A stretch of DNA of 64,000 nt from Natrinema salsiterrestre (GCF_029502005.1 NZ_JAMQOT010000001.1:186001-250000); one strand, 5' to 3'. Positions 18,007 through 27,454 are shown, counted from the stretch's first letter. Translations and numbers: made by a program. Notes: generated by a model not told the origin, from the sequence alone.

Positions 18007-18154
18007 TCGTTCACGATAATTTCGGCCATCTTTCGGTTCACGCTGATTTCCGGCTCACTCTGTCTCGCGGTATCTCACCCTCGCCTCCTCGAGTCGGATG
18101 TCTTCCGAACAGAAGTCACGTCGAGCCGATACGCTGCGTTGATTCGACCCACTC

Positions 18155-18175
18155 CCACCGATCGGTGGCTTTTTC
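18155..18175 (+). terminator. Palindrome followed by T-run
   Basis: CCACCGATCGGTGG (18155-18168) is a perfect 14-base palindrome followed by CTTTTTCC. This looks like a terminator on the plus strand, but no plus-strand gene is seen upstream, so it might end a non-coding RNA or act as an operator. Confidence 0.35.
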
Positions 18176-18238
18176 CACGCCCTCACCGACCTCCCAACAC
18201 GCGACAAACGCTCGTGAACTGCGTCACAGTTCCGTTAT

Positions 18239-18264
18239 GCATGCCACATTCGGTATGCTTTTAC
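18239..18264 (+). promoter_or_regulatory. Candidate RbkR operator and TATA box of ribK
   Basis: GCATGCC and GGTATGC (18239-18245 and 18252-18258) form an inverted repeat with a 6-base spacer and one mismatch. It lies directly next to TTTTAC (18259-18264), the TATA-like box 24-29 bases before the ATG at 18288. The gene product is itself an HTH-riboflavin kinase, the RbkR architecture known to bind palindromes before rib genes, so autoregulation is likely. Confidence 0.55.
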
Positions 18265-18287
18265 CGGGGTAGCGTATAGATGCGCGT

Positions 18288-18995
18288 ATGTCAGTGATAG
18301 CCGAGTCCGCCGTCGGGCACGACGAACTCGCCGTGCTCAAACTCCTCGCACTCGAGGGCGGGCTCGAGGGCGACGTCAAAATCTCCTGTTCTCACCTCGC
18401 GGACCGCCTCGACGCGTCGAATCAGACCGCCTCGCGCCGGCTCCAGCGCCTCGAGGGCGCCGACCTGCTCGAACGCGACACGGTCAGCGACGGCCAGTGG
18501 GTCGCGATCACCGAAACGGGCGAGCGGACCCTTCACGCCGAGTACGAGGACTACCGTCGCATCTTCGAGACGGACTCCCAGATCGAACTCGAGGGGACCA
18601 TCACCAGCGGCATGGGCGAGGGCCGCCACTACATCTCGCTGTCGGGCTACAAACGCCAGTTCGAGGAGCGACTCGGCTACGAGCCGTTCCCCGGCACGCT
18701 CAACGTCGACCTTCGTGAGGACAGCGTCCGCCGGCGCAGCGCCATGGCTTCGCTCGAGCCCGTCCCGATCGACGGCTGGGAGTCCGACGAGCGGACCTAC
18801 GGCCCCGCGGTCTGTTACCCCGCGACGATCGAAACGGCCGACGGCGATGTCTACGAGAACGCCTACACCATCGCCCCCGAACGCACCCACCACGACGACG
18901 ACCAGCTCGAGGTCATCGCCCCCGACAAGCTCCGCGAGGAACTCGCCCTCGAGGACGGCGATCACGTCACCGTCTCGGTGGGTGATCGCGAATGA
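18288..18995 (+). CDS. ribK: HTH-fused CTP-dependent riboflavin kinase / regulator RbkR
   Basis: A 235-residue protein. Residues 10-85 form a winged HTH ([25 protein letters not shown]), and residues 100-232 the archaeal CTP-dependent riboflavin kinase domain ([44 protein letters not shown]). The kinase makes FMN from riboflavin with CTP. This fused form is the RbkR regulator of euryarchaeal riboflavin genes. It overlaps ribB by four bases, forming a two-gene riboflavin operon. The candidate operator is at 18239-18258. Confidence 0.95.
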   Translation: MSVIAESAVGHDELAVLKLLALEGGLEGDVKISCSHLADRLDASNQTASRRLQRLEGADLLERDTVSDGQWVAITETGERTLHAEYEDYRRIFETDSQIELEGTITSGMGEGRHYISLSGYKRQFEERLGYEPFPGTLNVDLREDSVRRRSAMASLEPVPIDGWESDERTYGPAVCYPATIETADGDVYENAYTIAPERTHHDDDQLEVIAPDKLREELALEDGDHVTVSVGDRE

Positions 18996-19708
18996 CCGGC
19001 CACCACGCCGGGCCGCAGTCGAACGCGGACGGGGCGACGGCGGGATCGAACGCGCCGGCCGCCGCGGATTCGTTCGAGCACGCCCTCGAGTCGCTTCGCG
19101 CGGGCGAGCCGATCCTCGTCCACGACGCGGCCGACCGCGAGGGCGAGACGGACCTGATCTACCACGCCGACGCCGTAACGCCCGAGGCCGTCGCCCGGCT
19201 GCGCAACGACGCCGGCGGCCTGGTCTGCGTCGCCCTCGGCCACGAGACGGCGGAGGCGTTCGACCTCCCCTTCTACTCGGACGCGATCGATCACCCCGCG
19301 ACCGGCGACCACGAACTGGGATACGACGAGCGGTCGTCGTTCTCGCTGACGGTCAACCACCGAGACACCTACACCGGGATCACCGACGACGACCGCTCGA
19401 CGACTATTCGGGCGCTCGGCGCTGCCGCTGGGACGCCCGATGAAACCGACTTCGCCGCGGAGTTCCGCGTTCCCGGCCACGTCCACCTGCTGAAAGGCGC
19501 ACCCGACCTGCTCGCTCAGCGCGAGGGCCACACCGAACTCGGCCTCGCCCTCGCGGACGCGGCCGACCTCTCGCCCGCCGTCGTCGTCTGCGAGATGCTC
19601 GACGACGAAACCGGCGCGGCGCTCTCCCCGACGGACGCTCGCGCCTACGCCGACCGCCACGGCTTCGCCTACCTCGAGGGGAGCGAGGTCCTCGAGCGCT
19701 GTCGGTAG
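18992..19708 (+). CDS. ribB: 3,4-dihydroxy-2-butanone-4-phosphate synthase
   Basis: Converts ribulose-5-phosphate to the four-carbon unit of riboflavin plus formate. The 238-residue protein has the metal and substrate loop DREGET (Asp48 to Thr53), [28 protein letters not shown] and a [11 protein letters not shown] region with VVCEML. There is no GTP cyclohydrolase II domain. The first 25 residues are an Ala/Asp-rich extension. It starts inside the end of ribK (4-base overlap), so FMN supply and precursor synthesis are co-regulated. Confidence 0.95.
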   Translation: MTGHHAGPQSNADGATAGSNAPAAADSFEHALESLRAGEPILVHDAADREGETDLIYHADAVTPEAVARLRNDAGGLVCVALGHETAEAFDLPFYSDAIDHPATGDHELGYDERSSFSLTVNHRDTYTGITDDDRSTTIRALGAAAGTPDETDFAAEFRVPGHVHLLKGAPDLLAQREGHTELGLALADAADLSPAVVVCEMLDDETGAALSPTDARAYADRHGFAYLEGSEVLERCR

Positions 19709-19855
19709 GCCGCTGATTCTGGTGCCTCTCGAGTCACCCAGTGACTGCCGAGCACCGACCGCCAACGAAGCGGAGGCGGCAGCGACGGCGTCGAAGGGAC
19801 TGCGCTCGGGTCGAACCGCGAACACTTAGTACAGTGGCTTGCAACAATCACGATC

Positions 19856-20791
19856 ATGGGATTCGACGAGATGGACGTCGACACGATCTGGATGGACGGC
19901 GAGTACGTGGACTGGGACGACGCGGAGATCCACGTGCTCACGCACGGCCTCCACTACGGGTCGGGCGTCTTCGAGGGCGCGCGCTGTTACGACACCGAGA
20001 ACGGACCGGCGCTCTTCCGCTGGGAAGAACACCTCGATCGGCTCTATCAGTCCGCAAAGCCCTATGAGATGGACATCGACTTCACGAAGGAAGAGCTCAC
20101 CGAGGCGACGAAAGAGCTGATCAAGCGCCAGGAGCTTCCCTCCTGTTACGTCCGCCCGATCGCCTACTACGGCTACAACTCGCTGGGCGTCAGCCCGAAG
20201 GACTGTCCCACGCGCACCGCCATCGCGGTCTGGCCGTGGGGCGCCTATCTGGGTGAAGAGGCCCTCGAGAACGGCATCGACGTGATGATCTCCTCGTGGC
20301 GGAAACACGCCTCGAGCCAGATTCCGACGAACGCCAAGACCACTGGCCTCTACGTCAACAGCATGCTCGCGGGCGAGGAAGCCCGCCGGAACGGCTACGC
20401 GGAGGCGATCGTTCTCAACAAGGAGGGCAACGTCGCGGAAGGCCCCGGCGAGAACATCTTCCTCGTGCGCGACGGCGAGATTTTCACGCCCGGGCTCTCG
20501 GAGTCGATCCTCGACGGGATCACTCGCGATTCCGTCATTCAGATCGCTGAGGACCTGGGCTATACCGTCCACGACGACGTCTCCATCTCGCGGGGCGAAC
20601 TCAACACCGCCGACGAACTGTTCTTCACCGGCTCCGCGGCCGAAGTCACCCCGATCCGAAAAGTCGACAACGTCGTCATCGGCGACGGCTCCCGCGGCCC
20701 CGTCACCGAAGAGATCCAGCAACAGTTCTTCGACATCGTCGAACAGGCCCCCGCGGAGTACGACGAGTGGTTCGAGTACGTCGACGTCTGA
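19856..20791 (+). CDS. ilvE: Branched-chain amino acid aminotransferase
   Basis: Class IV PLP aminotransferase that makes Leu, Ile and Val from their keto acids with glutamate. The 311-residue protein has HGLHYGSGVFEGARCY, RWEEHLDRL, the PLP Lys in PTNAKTTGLYVNS, the GNVAEGPGENIFLV segment and FFTGSAAEVTPI, all in family order. ACTTAGT at 19824-19830 is the likely TATA box. A TTTTACC tract follows the stop. Confidence 0.96.
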   Translation: MGFDEMDVDTIWMDGEYVDWDDAEIHVLTHGLHYGSGVFEGARCYDTENGPALFRWEEHLDRLYQSAKPYEMDIDFTKEELTEATKELIKRQELPSCYVRPIAYYGYNSLGVSPKDCPTRTAIAVWPWGAYLGEEALENGIDVMISSWRKHASSQIPTNAKTTGLYVNSMLAGEEARRNGYAEAIVLNKEGNVAEGPGENIFLVRDGEIFTPGLSESILDGITRDSVIQIAEDLGYTVHDDVSISRGELNTADELFFTGSAAEVTPIRKVDNVVIGDGSRGPVTEEIQQQFFDIVEQAPAEYDEWFEYVDV

Positions 20792-21086
20792 GAACCGCTT
20801 TTACCAGCAAACGCGCCTGATCGCTCTCGAAACAGGCGAATTGACTGCCTTTCTGTTTGCTTGAAAACCGATTGTTGTGGCCGGGAGCGCGTCTCGAGCA
20901 CCGCGAGAGGCGCGCAACTCGGGGGAGGGCAGGCGCTTCACCGAGTACTGCCGCGAGCGAGCCCGTAGGGCGAGCGAGCGGGCCGACGACTGACCCGAAA
21001 CGAAGTGGAGGGGAAGGAGGAGTGCTTTTGATCGAAATTTTACCGAGGGAGCGGCGAAGCCGCGACCGCAGCGTAAAATTTCGGTT
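20792..21086. other. Convergent intergenic region with nested stem-loops
   Basis: No gene visible. A short GCCC-GTA-GGGC stem lies near 20959-20969, inside a GAGCGAGC-rich tract. The right end holds the nested inverted repeat listed at 21033-21083. Both flanking genes end here. Confidence 0.6.
21033..21083. terminator. Nested inverted repeat at a convergent gene junction
   Basis: An outer perfect 11-base repeat, CGAAATTTTAC (21033-21043) and GTAAAATTTCG (21073-21083), encloses a GCGGC-GAA-GCCGC hairpin (21051-21063). It lies just after the 3' end of the DUF502 gene and downstream of ilvE, and the outer arms hold T-runs in both directions, so a bidirectional terminator is likely. Confidence 0.5.
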
Positions 21087-21794
21087 CTAGTCGTCGTCGG
21101 CCCGCTTTTGCTGGTCGGCCCGATCGGTGCCGTCGGTCGTGGCCTCGTCGATCACGTCGATCGAGACGCCGGCGTCCATGCCGCGGTGGTTGGCGTCGCC
21201 GAATCCGGCACTCAGCACGCGCGTCAGCGCGTCTTCGACGTCCTCGTCGAGTTCGGTGATCCGCTCGGACTCGACCTCGATCACGTAGCCGGTCGTAATG
21301 TTCGGCGACGTCGGCAAGAAGAGCACCTCGCGGCCGTCGTCGGCGACCTTCCCCGTTTTGAACGCCGTCATCCGCAGCCCGTCCCAGGTCTCGATTTTGA
21401 CCGGTTTCTGCAGCGATTCCTGCTCCCCGAAGGCCGTCTCGGCGGCCATCTTCGAGGCGTTGTAGACGACGCGGATCACGGGCACCCTGTTGGCGACGTT
21501 GTCGACGAGCCGTTCGACCAGGCCGCCGACGGTCGTCCGCATCAGATAGCCGACCGAGAACGTGAGGACGATGAAGACGGTGAGCGCGACGATGACCCGG
21601 AGGAACTGGGCGAGTTGCTGACGCGTCTGCTGGCTCGCGCCCGGGAGAAGCGCCTCGAGATCCGTCGCGTCGAGAATCAGGCCGGGTGTCAGTCCGGCGA
21701 CGAGACCGTAGAGCCAGTAAATCGCATAGAGCGTGATGAGGATCGGGACGAGGACGATCAGCCCACTCGCGAAATCCCGCTTCCACGAAGCCAT
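21087..21794 (-). CDS. DUF502 family membrane protein
   Basis: A 235-residue protein with two membrane segments at about residues 10-32 and 64-88, then a soluble C-terminal region. FASGLIVLVPILITLYAIYWLY opens it, and the segment RVPVIRVVYNASKMAAET with the later EVLFLPTSPNITTGYVIEV is the DUF502 signature (with the typical PTSPNxTxG). The family is widespread, of unknown function, and in plants includes COV1-like proteins. It ends against a strong inverted repeat. Confidence 0.9.
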   Translation of the reverse strand: MASWKRDFASGLIVLVPILITLYAIYWLYGLVAGLTPGLILDATDLEALLPGASQQTRQQLAQFLRVIVALTVFIVLTFSVGYLMRTTVGGLVERLVDNVANRVPVIRVVYNASKMAAETAFGEQESLQKPVKIETWDGLRMTAFKTGKVADDGREVLFLPTSPNITTGYVIEVESERITELDEDVEDALTRVLSAGFGDANHRGMDAGVSIDVIDEATTDGTDRADQQKRADDD

Positions 21795-21996
21795 GTTCCG
21801 GAACTCACACTACTGGCTAATGAGCGCTTCCCTTTGTCGTATCCGGCGGTGAGATGAGCGTCGTGTCGGGTCGCAACGATCCGGACGAACGGCCGACTGA
21901 GGGTCCATGACCGGAGCATCGACACGTTCGAACCCCGACTCGAGACGCGGCATCTGATGACCAAATTTCAAGCCCGTCCGCTACGCACCGATAGCT

Positions 21997-23373
21997 ATGA
22001 GCCTCGAGCAGGCTGAATCGGAGGAGACGGCCGATCCGCTCGACCCGTTGCGGCAGTTCGTGGCGCTCGAGCGCGACGTGCTCGTCCTGTCGGCGGCGAT
22101 GTTCGCCTTCAGCCTCGGGTTCCAGATGACCAACCGGTACATGGCGGAGTATCTGTCGGCCCTGGGCGCGTCGGCGGTCGTCATCGGCCTGTTCGGCTCG
22201 TTCGGGAACGTCATCAGTGCGGTTTACCCCTATCCCGGCGGCGCGATCTCGGACCGGATCGGCTCGCGGTACGCGCTGACCGCGTTCGGCCTCTGCTCGA
22301 CGGTCGGCTTCGGAATCTGGCTGGTCGCCCCCGCGTTCAGTGGGACCACGATCGGTCCGACCTCGCTGGCCGTCGTCGCGATCTTCGTCGGCCTGATCCT
22401 CGCACAGGCCTGGAAGTCGTTCGGGCTCGGGGCGACCTTCGCGATCGTCAAGCAAGCGGTGCCGCCCTCGCAACTGGCCGCCGGCTTCGCGAGCACCGAA
22501 ACGTTCCGCCGGACGGCGTTTCTCGTCGGCCCGCTGCTCGCCGCCGCGCTCTTCTACCCGTTCGGCTCGAGCGACGGCGCGATCGTCACCGCGTTTCAAC
22601 TGGTGTTGCTCGTCGCGATCGTCTTCGGCGTCCTCGGAACGGTCGTCCAACACGTTCTCTACAGGCCCGACGAGGACAGCGTCGGAACGGAGTTCGAAGG
22701 CGTCACGCAGCTGCTCGCGGATCTCCGGGCGATGCCCGCGGAGCTCCGACCGCTGCTGGTCGGCGACACGCTCGTTCGGTTCGCCAACGGCATGGTCTAC
22801 GTCTTTTTCGTCATCGTCGTGACCCGGTTTCTCGAGGTCGGACTCTCCGTTTCGGTCCCGGTAGTCGGAACCGTCTCCCTCTCGCCGCAGTCGTACTTCG
22901 GAATCCTGCTGGGGATCGAAATGCTGGTCGCCCTGGTGACGATGATTCCGGCCGCCAGAGTCGCCGAACGGGTCGGTCTCAAGCCGATCGTCGCGCTGGG
23001 CTTTGCAGTCTACGCGGTCTTTCCGATTCTGTTGATCAACGCCTCCGACGATGCGGCCGTCCTCGCGGGTCTCTTCGCATTTTCGGGGCTGCGGTTCGCG
23101 GGACTGCCCGCGCACAAAGCGCTGATCGTCGGCCCCGCCGAGCTGGGTACCGGTGGCCGGGTGACGGGTGCGTACTACCTCCTGCGGAACGTGATCGTCA
23201 TCCCGAGCGCCGCGCTCGGGGGGCTCCTGTGGAGCGGCGTCTCGAATCCGGTGACCGGTGCCGAACTGTTCGCCGGCGATCCGACCGCGGCGTTCACCGT
23301 TGCGACCGTCATCGGCCTGGTCGGGACGGCCTACTTCCTGCTGTTCGGGACGGAATTCGAGGCCTATCGGTAG
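21997..23373 (+). CDS. Major facilitator superfamily transporter
   Basis: A 458-residue protein with about 12 hydrophobic segments. GGAISDRIGSRYAL after helix 2 is the MFS loop 2-3 motif, and RVAERVGLKPIVALG is the corresponding signature in the second half. CAAATTTCA at 21962-21970 is a TATA-like box 27-35 bases before the ATG. The substrate cannot be told; no transport partner or regulator is adjacent. Confidence 0.9.
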   Translation: MSLEQAESEETADPLDPLRQFVALERDVLVLSAAMFAFSLGFQMTNRYMAEYLSALGASAVVIGLFGSFGNVISAVYPYPGGAISDRIGSRYALTAFGLCSTVGFGIWLVAPAFSGTTIGPTSLAVVAIFVGLILAQAWKSFGLGATFAIVKQAVPPSQLAAGFASTETFRRTAFLVGPLLAAALFYPFGSSDGAIVTAFQLVLLVAIVFGVLGTVVQHVLYRPDEDSVGTEFEGVTQLLADLRAMPAELRPLLVGDTLVRFANGMVYVFFVIVVTRFLEVGLSVSVPVVGTVSLSPQSYFGILLGIEMLVALVTMIPAARVAERVGLKPIVALGFAVYAVFPILLINASDDAAVLAGLFAFSGLRFAGLPAHKALIVGPAELGTGGRVTGAYYLLRNVIVIPSAALGGLLWSGVSNPVTGAELFAGDPTAAFTVATVIGLVGTAYFLLFGTEFEAYR

Positions 23374-23474
23374 CGGCTGGACGTCGGCATCCGTCAAAAC
23401 GTATCGATCGGCAGTCCACTCACGGGCGACTTGTACCGTTTACAGTCCGAATTTCGGTCGAATCCGACCGAGAG

Positions 23475-25004
23475 TCACAGGAACAGCCGGTAGTAGTACG
23501 GACTGATGAACCCCTCGATGACCGCCGCGATGGCGAGTAGTATGCCGACCCCGACGAGCACCCAGAACGCCCGCTCGAGCGCATCCGCGAGATCCGTTCG
23601 TCCGGCGGGACCCCGCCACGTCCGCCAGGCGGTCACGCCGACGGAGATGCCGAGCGCGCTGGCGATCAGGATCGCCGGAATCTCGATAATGCCGTGGGGA
23701 ACGACGAAGGCGGCGAGTTCGACGGGATCGACCTCGAGGCGGGCGATGATACCCAGAGCAACGCCGTTGAATAGCAACGAAACGATCGCCGGGAGGACGA
23801 GTGCGATCCCGGCGTACGCCGTCACGAGCGCGACCAGCCAGTTGTTACCGAACAGTTCGAGGGCCATCGCGGGCGGGAGCCAGCCCTCGAGTCGGCTCGC
23901 GATCGACGCGTCGACGGCACCGACGAGGGGACCGGCGGCCGCCCATCCCATCCAGAACCCGAGGAGAATCAGGCCGACCGCGAGCGCGTGTAACCCCAGA
24001 TTCGAGCGGACGAACGCGCTCATCTCCGTCCAGCCGTGCCGGAGGCCGGCCCGGAACTGATCGCGAAGCGACAGCGACGGCGATTCCGGCGGTGCGAGTC
24101 GATCCCGGTAGCCGCAGTAGACGGCCGTCTTCAGTAGGTCCAGGGCGGGAAGCACGACAAGTATGGAAAGCAGTGACCCGATGGTAACGACATCGACGAG
24201 CGAGAGCAGACCGGTTATTCCGGCCACCGCACCCACCCCCACGAACGCGACGATATAGTAGAAGACGGCTTCGACCGGCTGTGAGCGGAGGAGTCCGGCC
24301 GCGTTCCGTACCGCTCCGAAGACGCCGGCATCGTCGACGACGACTGCGGCCGGTGCGAACGCGAACACCGCCCGAACGATGACGAGCAGAACGAACAGGA
24401 CGAGCCCACCCAGGAGGGCAACTGGAAGCGTCAACACCGCCGTTGCGGGTGCAAACGAGATCGAGCCGGCGAACAGTGCCGCCCCGGAAACGACCAGCAG
24501 TAGTGCGCCGCTCCAGATCACCAATTCGAGAACGAACAGGCCGAAAAACCGCAGCCAGTAGCGGCGCGCACCCTCGAGACCGGCTACGAGCCCGCGATTG
24601 TCCCGCAGCCGACTGTAACAGGCTGCGAGCTGCCCCGCAGCGACGGCGGCGGACAGGACTGCGAAGAGCAGGACGCTCACGACGGCCGTCACGCCGAGGA
24701 GAGCGACGATTTCCGTCGTCAGTATCTGCTCGAAAATCGGCTCGATATCGCTCAGGAATCGGTCGTACGCCTCGGGATCGGCGTTCGGATCCGTCGGTGG
24801 TGGGTCCAGTTCGGCGAGCTGTGCTCGAATCGGGTCCAGGCGGCCGCTCGTCGCGAGAAGCACGTAGGCGACCGCGATCGCGACGAACGGAACGACGCGG
24901 ACGATCGCGGTGATCGCAGCGCCGAGGACGTACATCGGCAGGACGTCGGCCGGCCGACGACGAAGGACGGCGACGACGGCACTGACGTAATCTGACAGAC
25001 TCAT
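23475..25004 (-). CDS. Membrane protein with C-terminal SpoIIM-like domain
   Basis: A 509-residue protein with about ten or eleven hydrophobic helices. The N-terminal half (residues 1-300) has repeated long helices and a PxD-rich loop around 65-95. The C-terminal part (about 320-505) contains the hallmark of the stage II sporulation protein M (DUF95) family: a helix ending GVALG, then VVPHGIIEIPAILIASALG. The family is common in archaea that do not sporulate. The fusion of the two membrane halves is notable. Role unknown. Confidence 0.8.
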   Translation of the reverse strand: MSLSDYVSAVVAVLRRRPADVLPMYVLGAAITAIVRVVPFVAIAVAYVLLATSGRLDPIRAQLAELDPPPTDPNADPEAYDRFLSDIEPIFEQILTTEIVALLGVTAVVSVLLFAVLSAAVAAGQLAACYSRLRDNRGLVAGLEGARRYWLRFFGLFVLELVIWSGALLLVVSGAALFAGSISFAPATAVLTLPVALLGGLVLFVLLVIVRAVFAFAPAAVVVDDAGVFGAVRNAAGLLRSQPVEAVFYYIVAFVGVGAVAGITGLLSLVDVVTIGSLLSILVVLPALDLLKTAVYCGYRDRLAPPESPSLSLRDQFRAGLRHGWTEMSAFVRSNLGLHALAVGLILLGFWMGWAAAGPLVGAVDASIASRLEGWLPPAMALELFGNNWLVALVTAYAGIALVLPAIVSLLFNGVALGIIARLEVDPVELAAFVVPHGIIEIPAILIASALGISVGVTAWRTWRGPAGRTDLADALERAFWVLVGVGILLAIAAVIEGFISPYYYRLFL

Positions 25005-25113
25005 AGTGGCCCCTAGAGTTCTTATTAGTTAAATCAACCCTCTTGGGCTGAGCAATGTTCGTTCGGTTACTGGTCCGCCGACGGTTCCCGACTCGCGTCG
25101 ATCGCGGGGGAAA

Positions 25114-25284
25114 CTACGCTTTCGCACCGGCGACGCCGCTACCGATCGTCGCCCCGCAGGTGGCACAGGTGGCGACGTAGAATCGTTTGGACGCCGCGAT
25201 AAATCCGGTCGTCGACTCGGTTTCGACGAAGTCGATCTCGGATTCCGCAGAGAGCGTCGTGTCGCACTCAGGACAATGTACCAT
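25114..25284 (-). CDS. Zinc-ribbon mini-protein
   Basis: A 56-residue protein from the ATG at 25284 with two CxxC knuckles, CPEC near the start and CATC near residue 43, and a hydrophobic FIAASKRFYVA stretch before the second. Proteins this small with paired CxxC motifs are frequent in haloarchaea and mostly uncharacterised. The gene lies alone between a membrane protein and an NTF2-like gene. The coding call rests on the intact paired motif. Confidence 0.75.
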   Translation of the reverse strand: MVHCPECDTTLSAESEIDFVETESTTGFIAASKRFYVATCATCGATIGSGVAGAKA

Positions 25285-25406
25285 ATCTCTAAACCGGTCG
25301 TTCGTCCTGAAATTTCTTCCGCCGATCACTTGCCCGGCGATACCAAATCGCGACAACAGTCGATCCAGCTCCTGCTCGAGACGCCATCGGTGCGGGACGC
25401 ACCCGA

Positions 25407-25766
25407 TCACCGCGAATACGTCTCGAGGCGGCGGATCTTCCCGTCGTCGAGCGCGAAGAAGTCCGCGAATTCGAAGAGGGTCCGCTCACCTTCGACGACG
25501 CGCCCGCGAACCGCGATCCGATCTCCGTCGGCGACCGTCGACTCCAGTTCGTGACTGGTATCGGGACTCGGGCGGTCCTCGGCCATGAATCGGACGAACG
25601 CCTCGCGGTTCTCGAACGTTCGATCCGGCCGGCGCTGGACGAACTCGGGGCGGAGGAGGGCCTCGAGCGCATCGTAGTCGTGCTCGTCGAGCGCGTCGTA
25701 GTAGCGGCGGACGGCGGCGAGTCCGTCGCTCTCCGACTCGTCGGCCGCGTTCGGCTCTGAGTCCAT
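25407..25766 (-). CDS. SnoaL/NTF2-like protein
   Basis: A 119-residue cone-shaped alpha+beta barrel protein from the ATG at 25766. VRRYYDALDEHDYDALEALL at the N-terminus, then FVQRRPDRTFENREAFVRFM and later GDRIAVRGRVVEGER and DFFALDDGKIRRLETY follow the NTF2-like pattern. Such proteins bind small hydrophobic ligands or are steroid-isomerase-like enzymes. The next gene upstream, a peroxiredoxin, ends 45 bases before this start on the same strand, so they may be co-transcribed. Confidence 0.8.
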   Translation of the reverse strand: MDSEPNAADESESDGLAAVRRYYDALDEHDYDALEALLRPEFVQRRPDRTFENREAFVRFMAEDRPSPDTSHELESTVADGDRIAVRGRVVEGERTLFEFADFFALDDGKIRRLETYSR

Positions 25767-25810
25767 ACGAGTGTCGTTCGTCGCCACGGTCAAAAGTGCC
25801 CGACTTCGTC

Positions 25811-26713
25811 TCAGTCGGACGAGCGTTCCGTGTCGTCGGTTCCGAGGAGGCCGTCCGGGGCAGCTGGTTCGTCTCGATCGGCAGCACTGGCGTGGACGCG
25901 ATCGGCGTCTCCGCGGTAGTCGTCGCCCGCTGCATCGTCTCCCCGTCCGTAGTGCTCCGCTGCCATCGCGTACCACTTCGCTGCATTGCGTCGATCCGTC
26001 GCCTGCTCGTTCGCGTGGTCCGCGGCCCGTTCCACTGCGTCGTCGTCGCCGTACCGTCTGGCGGCGTCGAACGACTCGAGGGCGTCCGTCAGCGGGTCGA
26101 CTGCAGCGTCGAACGCGGCGGCGGCAGTCACCCAGTCGTCGTCGGCGAAGGCCTCGCGACCGCGCTCGTACTCCTCGAGCCCGTCCCGATAGTGCGCGGT
26201 CGCGATTCGGTAGCGTTCGACGGCCGCATCGTCCCCGGAGACGGCCTCGATCGCCGCCCGGACCGCGTCGAGATCCGGCTGACTCGTCGGGTCCTCGTCG
26301 GACCAGGCGTAGTGGACCGTTCGCTCGTCGTCGAGGACGAAGATCGACCGCCGCGCGAGGTTCCGGTGGCCGCCGAGCAGTTCGTCCTCGAGCACGCCGT
26401 AGGAATCCGCGATCGAGCCGTCGCCGTCCGAAACCAGCGGGAAGCTGAGGTCGTAGCGGTCGGCGAACTCCCGGTGGCTGAAGGCGGTATCGGTCGAAAC
26501 CCCGATGATCGAGACGTCGCTCTGGAGGCCGAACAGATCGAGGTCGCGGAGCGAACAGAGTTCCTCGGTACAACCCGGGCTGAAGTCTGCGGGATAGAAG
26601 ACCAATAGGACGACGCCGTCGCCCATCGACTCCTCGAGCGCTGCGGTTCGAATCTCGCCGTCGATCGCTGCTGGTCCCTCGAAGGTCGGAGCGGTCGCCC
26701 CCGTCTCGAGCAT
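25811..26713 (-). CDS. PrxQ/BCP-type peroxiredoxin with helical C-terminal extension
   Basis: Reduces peroxides with a thiol cysteine. The ATG at 26713 gives 300 residues. The N-terminal 150 are a peroxiredoxin: [19 protein letters not shown] holds the peroxidatic Cys and a resolving Cys four residues on (C-x4-C, PrxQ type), and [20 protein letters not shown] follows. The second half, about 130 residues, is an acidic helical region with repeated Ala/Tyr/Asp spacing ([19 protein letters not shown]), like a TPR or MIT bundle. The family usually stops near 155 residues, so the extension is unusual. Confidence 0.88.
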   Translation of the reverse strand: MLETGATAPTFEGPAAIDGEIRTAALEESMGDGVVLLVFYPADFSPGCTEELCSLRDLDLFGLQSDVSIIGVSTDTAFSHREFADRYDLSFPLVSDGDGSIADSYGVLEDELLGGHRNLARRSIFVLDDERTVHYAWSDEDPTSQPDLDAVRAAIEAVSGDDAAVERYRIATAHYRDGLEEYERGREAFADDDWVTAAAAFDAAVDPLTDALESFDAARRYGDDDAVERAADHANEQATDRRNAAKWYAMAAEHYGRGDDAAGDDYRGDADRVHASAADRDEPAAPDGLLGTDDTERSSD

Positions 26714-26870
26714 ACGGACTGTCTGGAGCGCGACGACTGTATGTGCATCGATCCACGGGCAGAGTTCCGCTGGCACCGTTCCCCGTTCGAATCGATCCCG
26801 CTTCGAGGACCGTCGAGGTCCCAACTCTCGATCCGAGGTCCTTTTCTCTCGGCCGCTCCTACTCGCGTTC

Positions 26871-27380
26871 GTGGAGTGTCACGTCTACTACGAGGGCGAC
26901 GACGACCCCGAGAAGTGCACCGCGCGTCGCCTCGAGAAGTTCGACAAGGCGACCCTCTACCGGTCGATGGGGCAGGTGCCTTACGGGGTCGTCCTCAATC
27001 CCCACGCCGAGCAGGCGCTCTCCCCGGCCGATCTCGAGGACGGGCTGGGGACGCTGGTGGCCCTCGATTGCTCGTGGGAGTCCGCCGAGGAGGCGTCGTT
27101 CCAGATGCGCGGAATCCACCGGGCGCTGCCGTTTCTCGTCGCCGCGAATCCCATCAACTACGGTCGTCCGTTTCGACTGACTACCGTCGAAGCCCTCGCC
27201 GGCGCGTGCTGTATCTTCGACGAGCGGGACCGTGCCGAGGACCTCCTCGAGCCGTTTCGCTGGGGCGAGACGTTTCTGACGCTCAACGAGGAGCCGCTGC
27301 GCCGGTACAGCGAGTGTGCGGACTCGAGCGAGGTCGTCGCCGTCCAGGAGGAGTACCTGGCCGACGAGGAAGACGAGTAG
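26871..27380 (+). CDS. tsr3: 16S rRNA aminocarboxypropyltransferase (Tsr3/DUF367)
   Basis: Transfers an aminocarboxypropyl group to a small-subunit rRNA uridine (the m1acp3-psi modification in eukaryotes). The 169-residue protein starts with [16 protein letters not shown], the segment [17 protein letters not shown] and [13 protein letters not shown] are the DUF367/Tsr3 signature. It lies 74 bases before ribosomal protein L40e, fitting a ribosome-maturation job. Confidence 0.92.
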   Translation: MECHVYYEGDDDPEKCTARRLEKFDKATLYRSMGQVPYGVVLNPHAEQALSPADLEDGLGTLVALDCSWESAEEASFQMRGIHRALPFLVAANPINYGRPFRLTTVEALAGACCIFDERDRAEDLLEPFRWGETFLTLNEEPLRRYSECADSSEVVAVQEEYLADEEDE

Positions 27381-27426
27381 CGGCGGCGGGCGACCGCATC
27401 CGATCCCGTCGCTCGGATCACAGCGA

Positions 27427-27432
27427 TTATAT
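27427..27432 (+). promoter_or_regulatory. TATA box of the L40e gene
   Basis: TTATAT lies 23-28 bases before the ATG at 27455, the leaderless spacing. It is one of the clearest TATA boxes in the window. Confidence 0.6.
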
Positions 27433-27454
27433 GCACCACGAGCAAAGGCCGGGT

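Larger units (their letters stand above)
17708..18287. other. 580-base gap between divergent glycan and riboflavin operons
   Basis: No convincing gene. It holds two overlapping inverted repeats near the glycan operon start (17752-17768), a copy of an intergenic repeat (17858-18006), a 14-base perfect palindrome followed by a T-run (18155-18175), and the promoter with operator-like repeat of the riboflavin kinase (18239-18264). A small RNA from this interval is possible but not shown. Confidence 0.6.

Noticed and set aside
17723-18279. A small gene in the 580-base gap
   Set aside because: Open frames here are short, with no conserved motif and no suitable upstream promoter. The repeat and palindromes explain the interval better.
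18175-18290. FMN riboswitch upstream of ribK
   Set aside because: The sequence has no RFN-type conserved blocks, the gene appears leaderless with a TATA box about 26 bases before the ATG, and archaeal rib control is by RbkR proteins.
21817-23397. A 526-codon open frame on the minus strand
   Set aside because: It covers the MFS transporter in the other direction. Its translation is a low-complexity run of Asp, Arg, Glu and Gly with no motif.
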